This document shows, in pieces, positions 41,051 to 48,717 of a DNA stretch of 64,000 bases (position 1 is its first letter; each line of letters begins with the position of its first letter). Source of the stretch: Enhydrobacter aerosaccus. GTDB taxonomy: Bacteria; Pseudomonadota; Alphaproteobacteria; Reyranellales; Reyranellaceae. The position numbers and the translations under genes were made by a program. The stretch is from NCBI GenBank assembly GCA_903915535.1, contig CAIWTJ010000186.1, positions 1 through 64,000 on the forward strand, given 5' to 3'. A model generated the notes under the pieces. It worked only from the letters and a program-made list of their open reading frames with translations. It was not told where the DNA came from and searched no databases.

Positions 41051-41980
41051 TTAATCAGGCTGTCGATACATCAACCGCTTGTCCTTCGCAGCGGTGAGCA
41101 GAGCATCGGCCCGCGCGGCATCATCAATGTTGCGAGTGTTCGCCCTGAAATCAAACTCCGCGAGATAGCGGTGCAGATGGGCTTCGCTCAGGCTATGGAA
41201 CGTGCCGTAGACACCGCGCTTGAGTAGAGCAAAAGACGACTCGACCGTGTTGGTATGAGTGCCATCGGCCTTCACGTATTCGCCTGCGGTGTGGTTCACG
41301 GTGCCGTGACCTGAGAACTCCTTGCCGACATGCAAATAGACACCGCTCTCGTCAGTCACCAGCCGCGACTTCGCGTTGATGTGCTTGAGAAGAACGGGGC
41401 GCAGCGACTTGCCCGTCACGTTGGCAACATGGAAACTGCGGGTCTTGCCGTCGCGTTCGACAAGCGACACCACTGGCATCTTGCCAACATTGCCACGACC
41501 GGCCTTGAGCTTTTTGCTGGTGTGTTTGTTGTGCTCTTTGCCGCCGATGTAAGTCTCGTCTACCTCGACGTGCTTGCCTTCGCCGCCCAGCGGTCCGCCC
41601 TTCGGATCAGCGACAGCCTCGCGGAGACGATGAAACAGGAACCACGCGGTTTCGTAGTTGCTGCCGATCATTCGCATCAACTGCAAGGCGCTCATGCCTT
41701 TCTTGCTTGAAGCCATCAGTTGCGCAGCCAGCAGCCATTTCGTCAGTGGGACCTTGGAGCGCTCCATAACCGTGTTCACGGTCACGGAGAACGGCTTGCG
41801 GCAGTCCTTGCACTTGTAGACGCCGGGGCGGGTAGACTTGCCCTCAAGCTTCGTAATCCGGTCGTCCATGACGCCACAGCGCGGGCAGACTGGACCCTGC
41901 GGCCAGAGCAGGCTTTCCAAGTGCGCGCGGGCCTTGGTTTCATCGTGGTAAATGGGGCTGCGGAGATCGACTTTGGCCAT
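41051..41980 (-). CDS. IS1595-family (ISXO2-like) transposase
   Basis: A 309-residue DDE-type transposase. An N-terminal zinc ribbon (CPRCG and CKDC) is followed by the ISXO2 domain. The catalytic acidic residues are visible in VEVDETYIGGKEHNKH, in RLVTDESGVY and in HTNTVESSFALLKRGVYGTF. Length and layout match the IS1595 group. It is the only transposase in the element and should be able to move it, since both ends are perfect. Confidence 0.93.
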   Translation of the reverse strand: MAKVDLRSPIYHDETKARAHLESLLWPQGPVCPRCGVMDDRITKLEGKSTRPGVYKCKDCRKPFSVTVNTVMERSKVPLTKWLLAAQLMASSKKGMSALQLMRMIGSNYETAWFLFHRLREAVADPKGGPLGGEGKHVEVDETYIGGKEHNKHTSKKLKAGRGNVGKMPVVSLVERDGKTRSFHVANVTGKSLRPVLLKHINAKSRLVTDESGVYLHVGKEFSGHGTVNHTAGEYVKADGTHTNTVESSFALLKRGVYGTFHSLSEAHLHRYLAEFDFRANTRNIDDAARADALLTAAKDKRLMYRQPD

Positions 41981-42022
41981 GACTGCTATCCTTCTGATGA
42001 GGATAAACTAGCCTATGTGCCG

Positions 42023-42046
42023 TGGTACGTCAACCGGATAGTTCCC
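42023..42046. repeat. Right terminal inverted repeat of the IS1595-family element
   Basis: 24 bases, perfect reverse complement of 39718-39741, directly followed by the AAAGCTTT duplication. Confidence 0.93.
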
Positions 42047-42054
42047 AAAGCTTT
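42047..42054. repeat. Target-site duplication, right
   Basis: AAAGCTTT, same as 39710-39717. The sequence is itself a palindrome. Confidence 0.9.
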
Positions 42055-42102
42055 GGGCGAATAGATCGGTGGCGGCAGCGAAGGCCGCGATCCCACGTAG
42101 AG

Positions 42103-42795
42103 CTATCCTTCGGACTTGGTGTCGTTCTTTCCCGTACCCATTAGCCCGTACCCCAAGCCCTTAAAGGTGATGATTGATATGTCTGCGCTCGCTTCGGCGA
42201 GACGTCCCCTCAAACGATGGATACATACCTGAAGGGCGTTCGACTTTCCCCGCCGTGCCGGGTCATTGACCACCGCCGCCAACCGCTCCGCAGCTACCGC
42301 TTTGTCAGCGTGACGCATCAGTACTTCCAAAAGCATTTCTTCGTTGACGGTGCAGGGTAGCCGCTTCCCATTAACATAGGGCGTCCCCGTATCACTCTCT
42401 ATCGAGACATTACCGAGCGAAAGCCCGCCACTGGCATGCGGCCTGCGAAGAAGCGATTGCACGCAGGAAACCAATTCGGCGATAGCGAATGGCTTTTCGA
42501 GATAATCGTCCGCACCCGCCCTAAGACCGCCAAGCCGCTCGCGCAAGCCCCGCCTCGCGCTTGAGATCAATACTGGAGTTTTGTCCGACCGCCATCGCAT
42601 TCTACGAAGAAAGAGAAGACCATCCATGTCCGGAATATCGAGATCCAGGATAGCGGCTCCATACGACACCGCCTTCATTGCCAAATCGGCCGTCGCCGCC
42701 GTCGTTATCGTATCCGCCTCGATGCCGACTGCAGCCAATGCCGCCTTCAAGCGCCGCGCTTCCTCGTCTCTGCTATCGACAATGAGTACACGCAT
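42103..42795 (-). CDS. OmpR/PhoB-type response regulator, orphan
   Basis: A 230-residue two-domain regulator: receiver (1-118) with Asp51 in AAILDLDIPDMDG and Lys in DDYLEKPF, then a winged-helix DNA-binding domain (about 130-220, ending ITFKGLGYGLMG). The DNA recognition helix segment NALQVCIHRLRGRLAEA is typical. No histidine kinase gene is adjacent. It resembles the regulator at 46704-47396 and may be an old duplicate. The start is ATG 42795. Confidence 0.88.
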   Translation of the reverse strand: MRVLIVDSRDEEARRLKAALAAVGIEADTITTAATADLAMKAVSYGAAILDLDIPDMDGLLFLRRMRWRSDKTPVLISSARRGLRERLGGLRAGADDYLEKPFAIAELVSCVQSLLRRPHASGGLSLGNVSIESDTGTPYVNGKRLPCTVNEEMLLEVLMRHADKAVAAERLAAVVNDPARRGKSNALQVCIHRLRGRLAEASADISIITFKGLGYGLMGTGKNDTKSEG

Positions 42796-43135
42796 ATCTT
42801 CTAGCCCACCTTCGTTCCTCCCGTACTATCTTAGGCTGACTTAGGCCTTACGTTTCTGCCATTTTACTTTTAAGAAGCCGCTAAAAAGCGGCGATGCATG
42901 TCCCTGAGTAGTACGCTCTGTCGATAGTTAGAAGCCCGCGACGCCATCCGGCGATCCGAAGCTGCTAGCCGGGCGGTGAAGGAGTATCTGGCAACCCTCG
43001 ATGAGGCCCCCGTCGGCGCTCGACGGCCCGCCTCTATCGTTGTTGCGCAGAAGTTCGAAATTTTCTCTACGACGAGAGCTCCGCGCTGCCGTGTCGATGC
43101 GCGGCTTGGATCAATTTACCGATCCCTCCTCGGAT
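42796..43135. other. Intergenic region, nothing firm
   Basis: 340 bases between two minus-strand genes. A small hairpin (GCCGC-TAAAAA-GCGGC near 42877-42893) may end the cyclase transcript. A plus-strand fragment reading RRSEAASRAVKEYLATLDEA near 42950 lacks a start and is not called. Confidence 0.35.
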
Positions 43136-45256
43136 CTAGAGCTTCAGGATCCACGCCTCGACGCTGCCCTTGCCCTTGACCTCGACGAGACCGCGCGACT
43201 CCCAATCGAACTCGTCCTTCAGGGCTTCGTAGACCGGACGCGTTACCTGGACCGTGTCGGGCAGTCCGGTCGACTCCATGCGGCTCGCGACGTTCACCGT
43301 GTCGCCCCACAGATCGTAGATATATTTGCTCTTGCCTATGACACCCGCCACGACCGGCCCGGTGTTTACGCCTACCCTGATCCTCATCGCGACCTTGTTT
43401 TCGAGGGCGTGCTCACGCGTGATGTAAACCATTCGAATAGCCATTCGGAGTATCCGGCGCACATGGTCGGACACCGGAATGGGCAATCCGCACACGACCA
43501 TGTAGGCATCCCCAACGGTCTTGATTTTCTCGACGCTTAGTTCGAGCGCGGCTTCGTCGAAGCGGCTGAACAGGCCGTTGAGCAGCTCGACCAACCGGGC
43601 CGGCGGCATACCTGACGAAAGATGCGTAAAGTCGACAAGGTCGGCAAATGCCACTGTGATGTTGTCGAATCCGTCCGCGATGTTCTGTTCGCCTCCGCGC
43701 AATCGATTGGCAATCGGCGCAGGCAGGACGTTGAGGAGAAGTTGCTCATTCTCCCGGTTCTTGCTCTCGATGACGGTGCTCTTTTCACGCAGCTCACCCA
43801 CCATGCCATTGAAGGCCGAGCAGAGCTGGCCGATCTCGTCCTTGGTCCGTACCCTTACCTGAGTGGCATAGTCGCCTGCGGCAAAGCGTTGAACGCCCGC
43901 TATAAGATCACGCAGAGGCCCGAGCAGCGAGCGCGACAACCAGGCACCCGTCAACAGGACGACCAGCAGCGCGATTACTCCGACAATGGTCAGGCGGATC
44001 TCCAGACGGTGTACAGGCGCAAAGGCTTCAGCCTCGTCTATCTTCGCGATCATGCCCCACCGCACGCCAGGTACGTTCACCGGTCCCCACGAGGCAAGCG
44101 TCAACTGGCCACCCACGCCTGCGATAGTACCAATGCCCTGCAGTCCGACCAATGCGGCGCGAGTGGCCTTGTTGTCGACGTGCTGCTGGAGCACGGGCGA
44201 GCCGTAACGATGGGTGTCTTCGATGTCGTTCTTCGGCGTCGTGCCACCCCGCTCCAGCTCGTCGAAATACTGATCGCGGTTCTCGAAAAAGAGGCGGGGT
44301 GCCGAGCGGATGAGAAAGTCCGGTCCAACGAGGTAGGCCTCTCCGGTCGCTCCGAAGCCTTCGCGGCTCCATTGACGGCCACCCGTTACAATATTGTCGA
44401 GCTCCGTGATGGACAGCCTGGCCGCGAGCACGCCGATGACCACACCGGCCTCGATGAGGGGCGCCACCATGAAAGCGGCGGGAGCGCCATCGGCTGGCAA
44501 ATAGTCGGCGAAATCTGCGAGGCAAGTCTTCGACTCGTCTGCCGACTCGCTGCACGCTCCCGCACTGGCCGCCAGATTGGAGTGGCGGTAGGGGCGCGCC
44601 TTGACCGAAGACGCAAAATCGGCCTCCTTCGTAACCGAATAAATGATCCGCCCGGTACGAGGATCAATCATCATGAAGTCATAGAAGTTTAGCGTTGCCG
44701 CGGCATGGCGCAGGATCGGATGGAAACGCGCGTGCACCCGGCTGTAGGTGCTGCCGTCGCCGGGGTCTGTCATCGCCCGCCGCTGTCCGGTCCGGTTCGG
44801 ATTGGAAATGATGTATCGATCCTGCAGAATATAGGCGGCGGCGCCGGTCGGCAGGTAGTCCTTGATGTCGGCCTGGGGTCCAAGCTGGCGGCGAACCGTC
44901 GGCATGAATTCGGCGTCGTACCAGCTTTCGACACGCAGACGCACATCATCGGGCACTTGCGCCCGGTCAAGCTCGTCGGTGGCGTCCCGGAAATCATGCA
45001 TCGCCTCGATCACCATCGCCGTGTTGGCGAGAAGCCGAATTTCGTTGGAGATCGACCGAAGGTAGTTCTCGACTTGGTGCGTCTTGGTTTCGCGGGCCGC
45101 GATCAGCTGATTGTAAATGGACCGATCGAGTGCATCGCGCGCACTTACGTAGCCCAATCCGCCGGAAATCAGAACAGCGATGGCGCCAAGCAGAAGCAGA
45201 ACCGCAAATAGCTTGGCGGAAAGGCCAAATCGTGCGGATGAAAGACTGGGTATCAA
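43136..45256 (-). CDS. Membrane adenylyl cyclase with Cache sensor and HAMP
   Basis: A 706-residue inner-membrane signal protein. Helix 1 (about 14-34) and helix 2 (about 415-435, LTIVGVIALLVVLLTGAW) bracket a large periplasmic double-Cache-like domain. A HAMP domain follows (…LLGPLRDLIAGVQRFAAGDY), a short coiled coil, then a class III cyclase domain (about 530-700). Metal aspartates are in VAFADLVDFT and TVGDAYMV; Lys in SVEKIKTVGDAY and Asp in YDLWGDTVNVASRM specify ATP. Expected product cAMP in response to a periplasmic ligand. The start is ATG 45256. No operon partner; the two small exported proteins upstream are on the same strand. Confidence 0.9.
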   Translation of the reverse strand: MIPSLSSARFGLSAKLFAVLLLLGAIAVLISGGLGYVSARDALDRSIYNQLIAARETKTHQVENYLRSISNEIRLLANTAMVIEAMHDFRDATDELDRAQVPDDVRLRVESWYDAEFMPTVRRQLGPQADIKDYLPTGAAAYILQDRYIISNPNRTGQRRAMTDPGDGSTYSRVHARFHPILRHAAATLNFYDFMMIDPRTGRIIYSVTKEADFASSVKARPYRHSNLAASAGACSESADESKTCLADFADYLPADGAPAAFMVAPLIEAGVVIGVLAARLSITELDNIVTGGRQWSREGFGATGEAYLVGPDFLIRSAPRLFFENRDQYFDELERGGTTPKNDIEDTHRYGSPVLQQHVDNKATRAALVGLQGIGTIAGVGGQLTLASWGPVNVPGVRWGMIAKIDEAEAFAPVHRLEIRLTIVGVIALLVVLLTGAWLSRSLLGPLRDLIAGVQRFAAGDYATQVRVRTKDEIGQLCSAFNGMVGELREKSTVIESKNRENEQLLLNVLPAPIANRLRGGEQNIADGFDNITVAFADLVDFTHLSSGMPPARLVELLNGLFSRFDEAALELSVEKIKTVGDAYMVVCGLPIPVSDHVRRILRMAIRMVYITREHALENKVAMRIRVGVNTGPVVAGVIGKSKYIYDLWGDTVNVASRMESTGLPDTVQVTRPVYEALKDEFDWESRGLVEVKGKGSVEAWILKL

Positions 45257-45367
45257 CGCGCCAGCTGCAATCTGAGTTGATCGAAAACCACGCTCGATCT
45301 TTTCACAAAGGCGTCGCGATCGCTACATGCGTATGATTGAGCTTGTTGGTCAGGCGGCCGAGAATCC

Positions 45368-45640
45368 TCAAGGGCGAGGTGGAAGAGTGACCCTGGCATT
45401 CTTCAGGGCCTGTTCAAGCATCTGAATGCCGCTGACGTCACCGCTCTTGCACTTCTCGATTGCCACGTCGACTCTTACAGGATTGTTTGTTTTTCCTTTC
45501 CCGAGATCGTCTTGGCCGACAAAGTCGTTATACTTGTCTGCCAGCGCCGCGCAGTATTTGACGTCGGCCGACTGGGCGAATGCGGTTAACGGCAGGCCGA
45601 TGGACGCCCACGCCAGAAGGGTTTTGGTAAGAGCCTTCAT
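45368..45640 (-). CDS. Small secreted two-cysteine protein A
   Basis: A 90-residue exported protein. The signal peptide MKALTKTLLAWASIGLPLTAFA is followed by QSADVKYCAALADKYNDFV and a C-terminal half VAIEKCKSGDVSGIQMLEQA. It is a clear paralogue of the gene at 45908-46180: same length, same two cysteines (KYC and KC) and the same ending pattern (L-P-x-R). AAAGGAGAAG precedes ATG 45640. The cysteines may form a disulfide in the periplasm. Function unknown. Confidence 0.65.
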   Translation of the reverse strand: MKALTKTLLAWASIGLPLTAFAQSADVKYCAALADKYNDFVGQDDLGKGKTNNPVRVDVAIEKCKSGDVSGIQMLEQALKNARVTLPPRP

Positions 45641-45907
45641 GATCTTCTCCTTTGCCCAATATCAAGCAACGATGAGTCGGCGCGCCGAAAGAGGCCGCAT
45701 TGCGACACTCCGCTTACGAAACGCTGACATGTGACAACGGTCTCGGTTTCGACGCACGTCATGTCCTTTCTCCCTAGGAATTGGACGACGTCGCGCAACC
45801 AGTATGCGTTGCACTGTTGGCGTAGGTGCCACAAGCAGACACTTGCTGGGCAACAGAAGCAATTGAATCGCGGGCCACTGAGGGTCCGCGATCCACAGGA
45901 TCCGCAA

Positions 45908-46180
45908 CTAGTTACGGGACGGCAAGGAAAGCTTGTTGTCCTTCAGGACGCCTTCCAGCACCGGGATGGCGGACGCCGGGTCAGATTGGCACTTGGACTT
46001 TGCCGTTTCGACAGTGACCATCGGCGCCTGCTTGCCGCCTCGGCCGCCGCTGGATTCGACGTACTTGTCGTACGAAGCGCTGAGCGCGTTGCAGTACTTC
46101 GTGTCGCTCGACTGTGCGAACGCGATGGACGACACCGCAAGTGTCAAAGCCATGCTCGCTAGCCCAATTATAAGCTTCAT
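45908..46180 (-). CDS. Small secreted two-cysteine protein B
   Basis: A 90-residue exported protein, paralogue of the one at 45368-45640. Signal peptide MKLIIGLASMALTLAVSSIAFA, then QSSDTKYCNALSASYDKYV and ETAKSKCQSDPASAIPVLEG. GGAAGGAG precedes ATG 46180; the longer frame to 46366 is not credible. The tandem pair lies between an adenylyl cyclase and a response regulator/efflux operon. No family is recognised. Confidence 0.68.
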   Translation of the reverse strand: MKLIIGLASMALTLAVSSIAFAQSSDTKYCNALSASYDKYVESSGGRGGKQAPMVTVETAKSKCQSDPASAIPVLEGVLKDNKLSLPSRN

Positions 46181-46703
46181 GATGCGCTCCTTCCGGTCGG
46201 AAGATTCGGCCGACCACGTTCTGTCAGCTAAGCATTCGCTTTGCTTAAGGCAATATGTAGGTCTCCCTCGGTCTCGAGAATTTTGACTTACATCAAACGC
46301 GGCGCGAATTCTTTCATTACCTAAAGCTGACAACGTCAGAGTGGATTGGGAAAACGATCTGCGCATCTTGCGACGGCGCCGTCTTCCGTGGGATGTCAGG
46401 CACTCGGTGACATGCCCATCCGACGGTATGCCGGGGAGATTTTGCCGCGATCGTCAAATCATCTTGCGAATGCCAGTTGCCTGCCACGTAATTTCAGTGG
46501 CCGTGTCGCAGAGCCGATGAATGTCAGACTAGAGCAAGTTTTCTGTCGCGCTTTCTACAAGCACAGTGAGGGCGGGAATTTACTTACGCGACTTACCCGA
46601 ATGTTACGGGCGATGTCGAATTACGCGTATCTGAATTCATCGATCATTGTTGATAAGAAGCCAAGCTGTTACCTGACGATTCGTAATTTGGGGATCGTCA
46701 TCG
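46181..46703. other. Regulatory region upstream of the response regulator
   Basis: 523 bases without a supported gene. TTAC motifs repeat at 46580, 46584, 46593, 46604 and 46621, about 80-120 bases before the regulator ATG. Direct repeats like this are where OmpR-type regulators often bind, so autoregulation is possible. The region is AT-rich compared with its surroundings. Confidence 0.4.
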
Positions 46704-47396
46704 ATGCGAGTGCTGATCGTCGAGGACAACGGCAAGCTGGCACAACTCATCGCCGAGCGCCTGAACCAATCAGGTTTCGAGTCAGACCAAGTCGATACTG
46801 CCGACCTTGCCCGCCAAGCGGTCGAGACAGTTGACTATGCCGCGCTCGTCCTCGATCTCGGTCTGCCCGACGGCGACGGGCTTTCTTTCTTGCGTTGGCT
46901 TCGGCAAAAAGGCAAGGCGCTTCCGGTCCTGATTGCATCGGCACGCAATGGTCTGGAGGACCGGGTCAGAGGTTTGCGCGAAGGCGCCGACGACTATCTC
47001 GCCAAGCCTTTCTCCGTGGATGAGCTGATCGCGCGCCTGCACGCGCTCATGCGTCGACCACGCAAGATGCTAGGCAACGTGCTTTCGGCCGGGAATGTTG
47101 TGGTCGACAGCGATAGGCACCAAGTGAATGTTGGCGATCGCGTGCTAACGATGCGGCTGCGCGAGACCGTGCTGCTTGACCTGCTAATTCGCCACAAGAA
47201 CAGCGTGGTTCCGCGCCGCTATGCCGAAGACCAGCTCTTTGGCATCGACGGAGATCAGGATCCGAATACGATCGAAGTTTACATCCATCGTGTGCGCAGA
47301 CAACTCATCGATGCTCAGGCGACGGTCAAGGTCCACAACGTCCGCGGTGTCGGCTACATGCTATTCGAGGACAAGAATCCCACGAACACGAACTGA
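46704..47396 (+). CDS. OmpR/PhoB-type response regulator of the RND operon
   Basis: A 230-residue regulator: receiver (1-118) with Asp51 in ALVLDLGLPDGDG and Lys in DDYLAKPFS, then a winged-helix domain (about 125-222, RVRGVGYMLFE-like end VHNVRGVGYMLFED). It resembles QseB/TctD/CusR-type regulators. It lies 94 bases upstream of the efflux adaptor on the same strand, and no kinase gene is next to it. It probably controls the pump; the kinase may be the giant GAF kinase or one elsewhere. The start is ATG 46704. Confidence 0.88.
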   Translation: MRVLIVEDNGKLAQLIAERLNQSGFESDQVDTADLARQAVETVDYAALVLDLGLPDGDGLSFLRWLRQKGKALPVLIASARNGLEDRVRGLREGADDYLAKPFSVDELIARLHALMRRPRKMLGNVLSAGNVVVDSDRHQVNVGDRVLTMRLRETVLLDLLIRHKNSVVPRRYAEDQLFGIDGDQDPNTIEVYIHRVRRQLIDAQATVKVHNVRGVGYMLFEDKNPTNTN

Positions 47397-47490
47397 TGTC
47401 GCAGGGTCGGATTTCTCGCTCCCGGGAAAGTTTTCAGTAAGCCTGCTGCCGTAGGGTCTGCCTGCCAACAGACCGAAAATACCGTCGAAG

Positions 47491-48717
47491 ATGACAAACA
47501 TGATGAAATTGTACGCGCTTGCTTCCGCACATCGATGGCGGATCGCCGCAGGCCTCGGCCTGATCGCCCTCGCACTCGCCGGGTGGTGGCTGCTGTCCGG
47601 GCCCTCGGCCGTGCCACCGTCGGAGAAGAACGCGCGCAGGGGTCGGGCGCCTGCGCAGGCCAGCAAGGTCGAAGTCGAGCTGAGCGAAAAGCAGGCTGCC
47701 GCCATCCAGGTGGCGCCGGTAGGTCGCGCCAGTTTCGATTTGGTGCAGCGGGCGGTCGGCAACATCGACTTCAACCAGAACATGCTCGTGCAGGTATTCA
47801 CGCCCAACGCCGGACGTATCATCTCTGCCCAGGCCAACGTCGGCGACCGCGTGCTGCGCGGGCAGGTGCTGTTCACGATCGACAGCCCCGACCTGCTGCA
47901 GGCGGAATCGACCTTGATTTCCGCAGCCGGCGTGGCGACGCTGCAGGCGCGCACCCTCAAGCGGTTGACGGAGACACTGCGGGGCGGTGGCGGCGCGCAG
48001 AAGGACGTCGACCAGGCGACGTCCGACCAACAAGCCGCGGAAGGCGCCCTGCGCAGCGCGCGCGATGCCGTGCGCATTTTCGGCAAGACCGATGAGGAGA
48101 TCGATCGCATCGTGGCCGACCGCCGGGTCGATTCGGTGCTCGTCGTGCGCAGCCCGATCGCGGGCCTCGTCACCCAGCGCACGGCGGCGCCCGGCCTCTA
48201 TGTCCAGCCCGGCAACGCTCCTGCACCGATCACGGTGGCCGACACCTCGACTATGTGGATGGTGGCCAATATCCCAGAGGCCAACAGCGCGCAGCTGCGC
48301 TTAGGCCAACCGGTCAAGGTGCGCGTATCGGCCCTATCGGGCCGCGACTTCGACGGCGCTGTTGCGGTGATCGGCGCGTCGGTGGACCCAAACACACGGC
48401 GCATCATGGTGCGCTCGGAGATCAAGGATCCCGACGGCATGCTGCGTGCCGGCATGTTCGCGACCTTCACCATCGAGGTGGGCAACGCTCTGGAATCGGC
48501 GGCAGTCTCGAGCGCCGCGGTCGTGCGTGAAGGCGACGGCACCATGACCGTCTGGGTCACCACCGACCGCCGGCATTTCGAGAAGCGTCCCGTGACGGTC
48601 GGATTGTCCCAGCGAGGGGTCAACCAGATTTTGAATGGCGTGCAACCGGGCGAACTGGTTGCGAGCGACGGCGCGGTCTTCATCAGCAACAAGCTCGACA
48701 TGGGCTCGACCGACTGA
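47491..48717 (+). CDS. RND efflux periplasmic adaptor (HlyD/CusB family)
   Basis: A 408-residue membrane-fusion protein. One N-terminal helix (about 17-38, RIAAGLGLIALALAGWWLL) is followed by a charged linker. The barrel-sandwich/lipoyl part comes next (about 95-130, FTPNAGRIISAQANVGDRVL), then a helical hairpin (about 130-205), a beta-barrel and a membrane-proximal domain (SPIAGLVTQRTAAPGLYVQ). No His/Met-rich metal-binding extension is seen at the N-terminus. It bridges the inner-membrane pump and the outer-membrane channel. Its stop overlaps the pump ATG by one base. Confidence 0.9.
   Translation: MTNMMKLYALASAHRWRIAAGLGLIALALAGWWLLSGPSAVPPSEKNARRGRAPAQASKVEVELSEKQAAAIQVAPVGRASFDLVQRAVGNIDFNQNMLVQVFTPNAGRIISAQANVGDRVLRGQVLFTIDSPDLLQAESTLISAAGVATLQARTLKRLTETLRGGGGAQKDVDQATSDQQAAEGALRSARDAVRIFGKTDEEIDRIVADRRVDSVLVVRSPIAGLVTQRTAAPGLYVQPGNAPAPITVADTSTMWMVANIPEANSAQLRLGQPVKVRVSALSGRDFDGAVAVIGASVDPNTRRIMVRSEIKDPDGMLRAGMFATFTIEVGNALESAAVSSAAVVREGDGTMTVWVTTDRRHFEKRPVTVGLSQRGVNQILNGVQPGELVASDGAVFISNKLDMGSTD

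Larger units (their letters stand above)
39718..42046. mobile_element. IS1595-family transposon with passenger ORFs
   Basis: A 2329-bp element. The ends are 24-bp perfect inverted repeats (39718-39741 and 42023-42046, beginning GGGAACTATCCGG), flanked by 8-bp duplications. It holds an ISXO2-type transposase (41051-41980) and about 1.2 kb of passenger ORFs of unknown function. The element lies inside the larger tRNA-Thr island, so it is a nested insertion. The perfect ends and target duplication suggest a fairly recent, complete insertion. Confidence 0.92.
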
